Origin: UBA1240 sp045599185
GTDB lineage: Bacteria; Spirochaetota; Spirochaetia; Treponematales; Treponemataceae
Direction: 5' to 3'
NCBI GenBank assembly: GCA_045599185.1
Contig: JAZRVO010000031.1
Location: forward strand, 1-64,000
Length of the DNA: 64,000 bases
In this document: piece by piece, positions 60,438 through 64,000 of the stretch
How the letters are laid out: every line of letters begins with the position of its first letter
Position numbering within the stretch: the stretch's first letter is position 1
Notes under the pieces: model-generated
What the model was told of the DNA's origin: nothing
What the model saw: the letters and a program-made list of their open reading frames with translations, nothing else
Database searches by the model: none
Program-made: the position numbers and the translations under genes

Positions 60438-63400
60438 ATGAATAGAAAAACTGAAGAAATAGAAAAAACACAGAATATAAAAATCTCACCCGACGCTTCT
60501 TCCGAAAATCCTGAAAACGAAAAGGAAGAAGAAAAAAAGCGTCTTTTAATAATCATTATCATTCTTTTGCTTCTGCTGCTTTTAGGCGGCGGTTTGGGCT
60601 GGTGGCTTTACAAAAATTATCTTGCAAAGCAGACACCCCAGCCTGCACCCATTGAAATTGTGGAAGTTACCGAAGAGCCGGAACCTGAACCGGTTCTGTA
60701 CAGCCTGAACGTTGACGGCGATTTAAAAGGCGGCAGGCTTGTTTTCAGCAAGACACAGGCTTTTGCAGGCGAAACTATACATGTAGAAATTATTGCTGAT
60801 GAAGGCAAGGTTTATAAAGATAAAAGTTTGGTTTTACGCGTAAACGGCAAGGAAATTCAGGTAAAAAACGGTGAATTTTCCATGCCAGAGGGCGATATTT
60901 TTGCCTTTGCCGTATTTGAAAATTCACTTGCCGGCATTTACATAGACCCGGCAAGCTATCTGCACGGCTGGGTTGAACTTAAAAAAGACGACGATGACAC
61001 GGTTCACATCAATTTAACGCCTCACCGCGGCTACCAGTTTGAAGAACTGGCAGTAACCGACGAAGCCTTTGAAGGAAGCGGCAGGCACTTTACTTTTGTA
61101 AAAAATATCGAGCGCGACGTAACGATTCTGGTTACGTGGCAACCCGTTGAATATTCGCTTTCCTACGATTTGGACGGCGGCGATTTTATCGGCCTGAACG
61201 AAGACGAAATTTTACAGAATTATACAATCAGCAGTACCACTTACGATTTGCCGCTGGCAGAGCGCAACGGCTATAATTTTATGGGCTGGGTAGAAAAATC
61301 TTCGCCTAAAAAAGCGCGCACCACAATTGCGGCAAAAACCACCGGCAATTTGCAGTTTACCGCGTTGTGGCAGCCTGTTTCGTACCAGATTTCTTACAAC
61401 AATCTTGAAGATTCGGCGATTGCAAAAATTTCAAGCTATACAATAGAAGATTTTTTCACTTTGCCAAATGCGTACCGCCGCGGCTATGATTTTACCGGCT
61501 GGTTTATGACCAGCGAAGCCCTAGATGAAACGGACAATACGCCGATTACGGCCGTTGCAAGCGGTTCTACCGGCGCGCTGGATTTTTATGCCCGCTGGCT
61601 TCCTAAAGAATATTCGGTTGCGTACAACCTTAACGGCGGCGAATACCTTGAAAATACCCACGTGCTGAAAAATTATACAATCAGTGAAGAAGAGTATGCT
61701 TTGCCACGACCGGTTAAACCCGGTTACGAATTTGCAGGCTGGGCACTTAACGACAGTCCTTCTAAACTGAAAGAAATTTTTTACAATTCTTCAAAAGTTA
61801 AGAAATATTTTTCAATTGAACCGAACACGGCAGAAAATTTGAATTACTGGGCATGCTGGCAGCCTGTTACTTACAAAATAAGCCTTTACGACGAAAACGG
61901 TAAAAAGGTTTTTAATGATTTTGCCTACGACATTGAAAAAAATACCGAACTGCCGGAAATGACCAAAAACGGGTACGTTTTCCTTGGCTGGAGCGAAGGT
62001 TTTGAAAAAAATGCGCCGGCTTTTTATGAATTGCCTAAGGGCAACTTTGGCGATAAAAAGCTTTATCCAAAGTTTAAGCCTGTAGACTATACGATTACCA
62101 TGCATCTGTATGGTTCTGCACTTAACGAATACAGCCAGAAATTCCTTTATAACCGGGAAACAGAAGATTTCCTTCTGCCTATTCCGTACCGTGAAGGCTG
62201 GGATTTTGCAGGCTGGTATGCTGATGCGGAACGCCAGAATGCGGACGTTGCGCTGATTAAGCAGGGCAGTGAAGGGAACCGTGATTTTTATGCTGACTGG
62301 AGCTGTACGCTTTCTTTTGACAGTACCGGCGGTGATGAATGCGAAAGCATTATTTTGAGCAGCAAAAAACCTTTTGTAAGCGACCTGCCGATTACCAGCC
62401 GCGATTATTACGATTTTGACGGCTGGTTTTACGATAAGGAATGCACTCAGGCTTTCAACAGCAAAAAGGCTTTAAAGGGCAATACCACTTTGTATGCAAA
62501 CTGGCAGCCTGTATATTTCAGCATTCAGTATCAGGCAAACGGCGGCGAAATGCCTTCTGCGTATTTGCACCAGTATACAGTTGAAAGCGTACAAAACTCG
62601 CTGCCTGTTCCCCAGCGCGAAGGATGGGCATTTGGCGGCTGGTATGCAGATTCGGGCTTTAAAACACCTATTTCCACGGCTTTTTCGACGGAACAGACGC
62701 AGAGCAAGGATTTGTTTGCGCGTAAAATGAAAGGTTCTGCCATTGTAAGTCCGGTTGAAGGCGGCGGCGGTTTTTCTACGGGCAGGGCAAGCACTTCCAG
62801 CCTTTCGTCGCTTTATTCAATGGACAGCCTTTACGAAATTAAAGAGCCTGTGCACGTTAAGGTTGATTTAAGCAGTGACATTACGCTTTTTGCAAAATGG
62901 TTCAAGTTTAACACCAAAATCATTCCAAAAGGCAAATATATCCGCAGCGAAAAAAGCCCAACTATAGAAGACATACCACACGATTTGGAAGTAAGCACAA
63001 CTGAAATAACCAGAAATGTTTACTGTACGGTTATGGGCGTAGACCCAAGCGACGACAATTACAGCACTTTTTCCAGTGAAGAAGAAAAAATGGAAAATCC
63101 CGTGCAAATGGTCAGCTGGTTTGATGCTCTGGTATTCTGCAACAAGTTAAGTATGCTTAACGGAGTTCAGCCTGTTTACAAAATAAAGGGCAGTACCAAC
63201 CCGGCAGACTGGGGCGACGTGCCTATAAACAACAATCTTGACTGGCTTGCCGTTGAATGGGACAGAAATGCCAACGGGTTCAGGCTGCCGACGGAACAGG
63301 AATGGATGTGGGCGGCAATGAGCGGACCTTTAGTTTCTGTTGATTTAGATCAGAACGGAATAAATACTCAGGGCTGGAAGAAAAAATTTGCCGGCCAGAA

Positions 63401-63767
63401 CCTTGAAGATGCAAAATCGTCTTCAAAATTGATTAAAAACTACGCGTGGTTTTCTAACAACGCCAAGTCTAAAACTCACCCGGCTGGTTTAACCCTTACC
63501 AACGAGGCCGGTCTTGCTGATATGAGCGGTAACGTTTGGGAATGGTGCTGGGATGCGTTCATGCTTTACGGCGATGAAGAATCCGGCGGCGATACGGAAA
63601 GCGGCAGTGCCAACACCGGTGAAGCTTACCGTTCAATCCGCGGCGGCAGCTGGTACAGTTTCCCTAGCTACATGCGCGTAAATGCACGCCTTTCCCTTAA
63701 CGTGTACGGCCGTAACCAGCTTACCGGTTTTAGGGTAGTGCGCACCGTTAATAAAACTGCGCCGTAA
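60438..63767 (+). CDS. Membrane-anchored protein with seven InlB-type repeats and a SUMF1-like domain
   Basis: After a cytoplasmic tail, one membrane helix lies at about 35-60 (poly-Ile/Leu). Seven Listeria-Bacteroides (InlB B) repeats follow, marked by G-[YW]-x-F-x-GW cores (GYNFMGW, GYDFTGW, GYEFAGW, GYVFLGW, GWDFAGW, YYDFDGW, GWAFGGW). The C-terminal 280 residues (from about 827) match the SUMF1/formylglycine-generating-enzyme fold (RLPTEQEWMWAAMSG, NVWEWCWDAF, IRGGSW). The catalytic Cys pair of true FGEs is absent near GFRVVRT, so this domain is probably structural or ligand-binding. No ribosome binding site is visible; CTTTTCAACTTTTCAACT precedes the ATG. Confidence 0.75.
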   Translation: MNRKTEEIEKTQNIKISPDASSENPENEKEEEKKRLLIIIIILLLLLLLGGGLGWWLYKNYLAKQTPQPAPIEIVEVTEEPEPEPVLYSLNVDGDLKGGRLVFSKTQAFAGETIHVEIIADEGKVYKDKSLVLRVNGKEIQVKNGEFSMPEGDIFAFAVFENSLAGIYIDPASYLHGWVELKKDDDDTVHINLTPHRGYQFEELAVTDEAFEGSGRHFTFVKNIERDVTILVTWQPVEYSLSYDLDGGDFIGLNEDEILQNYTISSTTYDLPLAERNGYNFMGWVEKSSPKKARTTIAAKTTGNLQFTALWQPVSYQISYNNLEDSAIAKISSYTIEDFFTLPNAYRRGYDFTGWFMTSEALDETDNTPITAVASGSTGALDFYARWLPKEYSVAYNLNGGEYLENTHVLKNYTISEEEYALPRPVKPGYEFAGWALNDSPSKLKEIFYNSSKVKKYFSIEPNTAENLNYWACWQPVTYKISLYDENGKKVFNDFAYDIEKNTELPEMTKNGYVFLGWSEGFEKNAPAFYELPKGNFGDKKLYPKFKPVDYTITMHLYGSALNEYSQKFLYNRETEDFLLPIPYREGWDFAGWYADAERQNADVALIKQGSEGNRDFYADWSCTLSFDSTGGDECESIILSSKKPFVSDLPITSRDYYDFDGWFYDKECTQAFNSKKALKGNTTLYANWQPVYFSIQYQANGGEMPSAYLHQYTVESVQNSLPVPQREGWAFGGWYADSGFKTPISTAFSTEQTQSKDLFARKMKGSAIVSPVEGGGGFSTGRASTSSLSSLYSMDSLYEIKEPVHVKVDLSSDITLFAKWFKFNTKIIPKGKYIRSEKSPTIEDIPHDLEVSTTEITRNVYCTVMGVDPSDDNYSTFSSEEEKMENPVQMVSWFDALVFCNKLSMLNGVQPVYKIKGSTNPADWGDVPINNNLDWLAVEWDRNANGFRLPTEQEWMWAAMSGPLVSVDLDQNGINTQGWKKKFAGQNLEDAKSSSKLIKNYAWFSNNAKSKTHPAGLTLTNEAGLADMSGNVWEWCWDAFMLYGDEESGGDTESGSANTGEAYRSIRGGSWYSFPSYMRVNARLSLNVYGRNQLTGFRVVRTVNKTAP

Positions 63768-63804
63768 TCAATGTTCACGGTTAATGCAAAATACAGAAAT
63801 TGAA

Positions 63805-63846
63805 TAAAAAAGCCTTCGAGGAATTTTTCCTTGAAGGCTTTTTTTT
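63805..63846. terminator. Terminator between convergent genes at the window end
   Basis: AAAAAGCCTTCGAGGAA pairs with TTCCTTGAAGGCTTTTT, with T-tails on both strands, between the plus-strand InlB/SUMF1 gene and the minus-strand Nudix gene. Confidence 0.8.
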
Positions 63847-63873
63847 CAGGCTGAATATATTTTGAAAATTGTA

Positions 63874-64000
63874 CTACATGGCGCTGTGAATAAGGTTGTA
63901 GGCAACCGTTCCTTCTTTTGGCGTATTAGGCAGATTTTTTAAGTCAAACCACTGGGCATCGTCAATTTCGTCCGGGTCGCAGTTAATGTCGCCGCTCTGC
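63874..64000 (-). CDS. Nudix hydrolase, 3' end only (NADH pyrophosphatase-like)
   Basis: The stop TAG is at 63874-63876 on the minus strand, and the frame runs out of the window. The last 41 residues (QSGDINCDPDEIDDAQWFDLKNLPNTPKEGTVAYNLI...) match the C-terminal helix-strand region of NudC-type Nudix enzymes, where DEIxxAxWF is conserved. The upstream part lies outside the window, so the Nudix box itself is not seen. Confidence 0.6.
   Translation of the reverse strand, partial: QSGDINCDPDEIDDAQWFDLKNLPNTPKEGTVAYNLIHSAM

Noticed and set aside
1..64000. tRNA, rRNA, prophage or integrative element
   Set aside because: I looked for tRNA T-loop signatures, rRNA blocks, integrases and att-like repeats and saw none that I can support.

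Overview
This window looks like chromosome from a free-living or gut/rumen Treponema-like spirochaete. The reasons are a FliG-type flagellar switch paralogue, a mitochondrial-EF-G1-like elongation factor G, a DUF115 (MptE/Maf-like) protein next to cell-envelope genes, tandem FecR-domain secreted proteins, large hybrid kinases and low-to-moderate GC with A/T-rich intergenic DNA. The genus is inferred from gene content, not from a marker gene. No rRNA, tRNA, CRISPR array, insertion sequence or prophage was seen.

Layout. 1-1.5 kb: the end of a zinc/manganese-type ABC transporter (ATPase tail, permease, small lipoprotein). 1.7-7.9 kb: a CPBP-family membrane protease whose 5' part is out of frame, an HD-GYP protein split at an A AAA AAG sequence, two unknown genes, a Nudix hydrolase, cytidine deaminase, an aldo/keto reductase and a DUF1295 membrane protein. 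8.2-15.2 kb (minus): 4-alpha-glucanotransferase, a large polytopic membrane protein broken by a frameshift, a P-loop ATPase and EF-G. 15.3-18 kb: a barrel-like exported protein and an ORF6N-domain protein with a duplicated upstream element. 18.3-31 kb: an envelope-rich block with a SPOR protein, CoaE, DUF115 protein, PASTA-containing FtsI, signal peptidase I, a LysM/M23 endopeptidase, a propeller-plus-deacetylase-like protein, a DD-carboxypeptidase and TrpRS.

31.2-38.7 kb: a 1486-residue hybrid histidine kinase, a stand-alone receiver protein and two paralogous FecR-domain secreted proteins, the second behind a structured leader. 38.9-46.8 kb: a FliG paralogue with a roughly 750-residue Asn/Gln/Ala-rich N-terminal extension that carries an internal DNA duplication, then a PreP-type M16 protease, a small protein and a tocopherol-cyclase-like protein. 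47-49.6 kb: clpB. The convergent gap after clpB holds the most unusual non-coding structure: eight near-palindromic 16-bp boxes at about 42-bp spacing, then a nested hairpin element related to two others in the window. 50-54 kb: an ABC-F ATPase and a DEAD-box helicase. 54-56.5 kb: an HD protein and two exported proteins. 56.8-60.4 kb: lysine/DAP genes dapA, asd and lysA. 60.4-63.8 kb: a membrane protein with seven InlB-type repeats and a SUMF1-like domain. The window ends in a partial Nudix gene.

Three genes (1.7, 2.5 and 11.5 kb) have single-base frame breaks. They may be true lesions, slippage sites or sequence errors, so their full-length products are conditional. Several promoters sit so close to the annotated ATG that leaderless transcripts are plausible.
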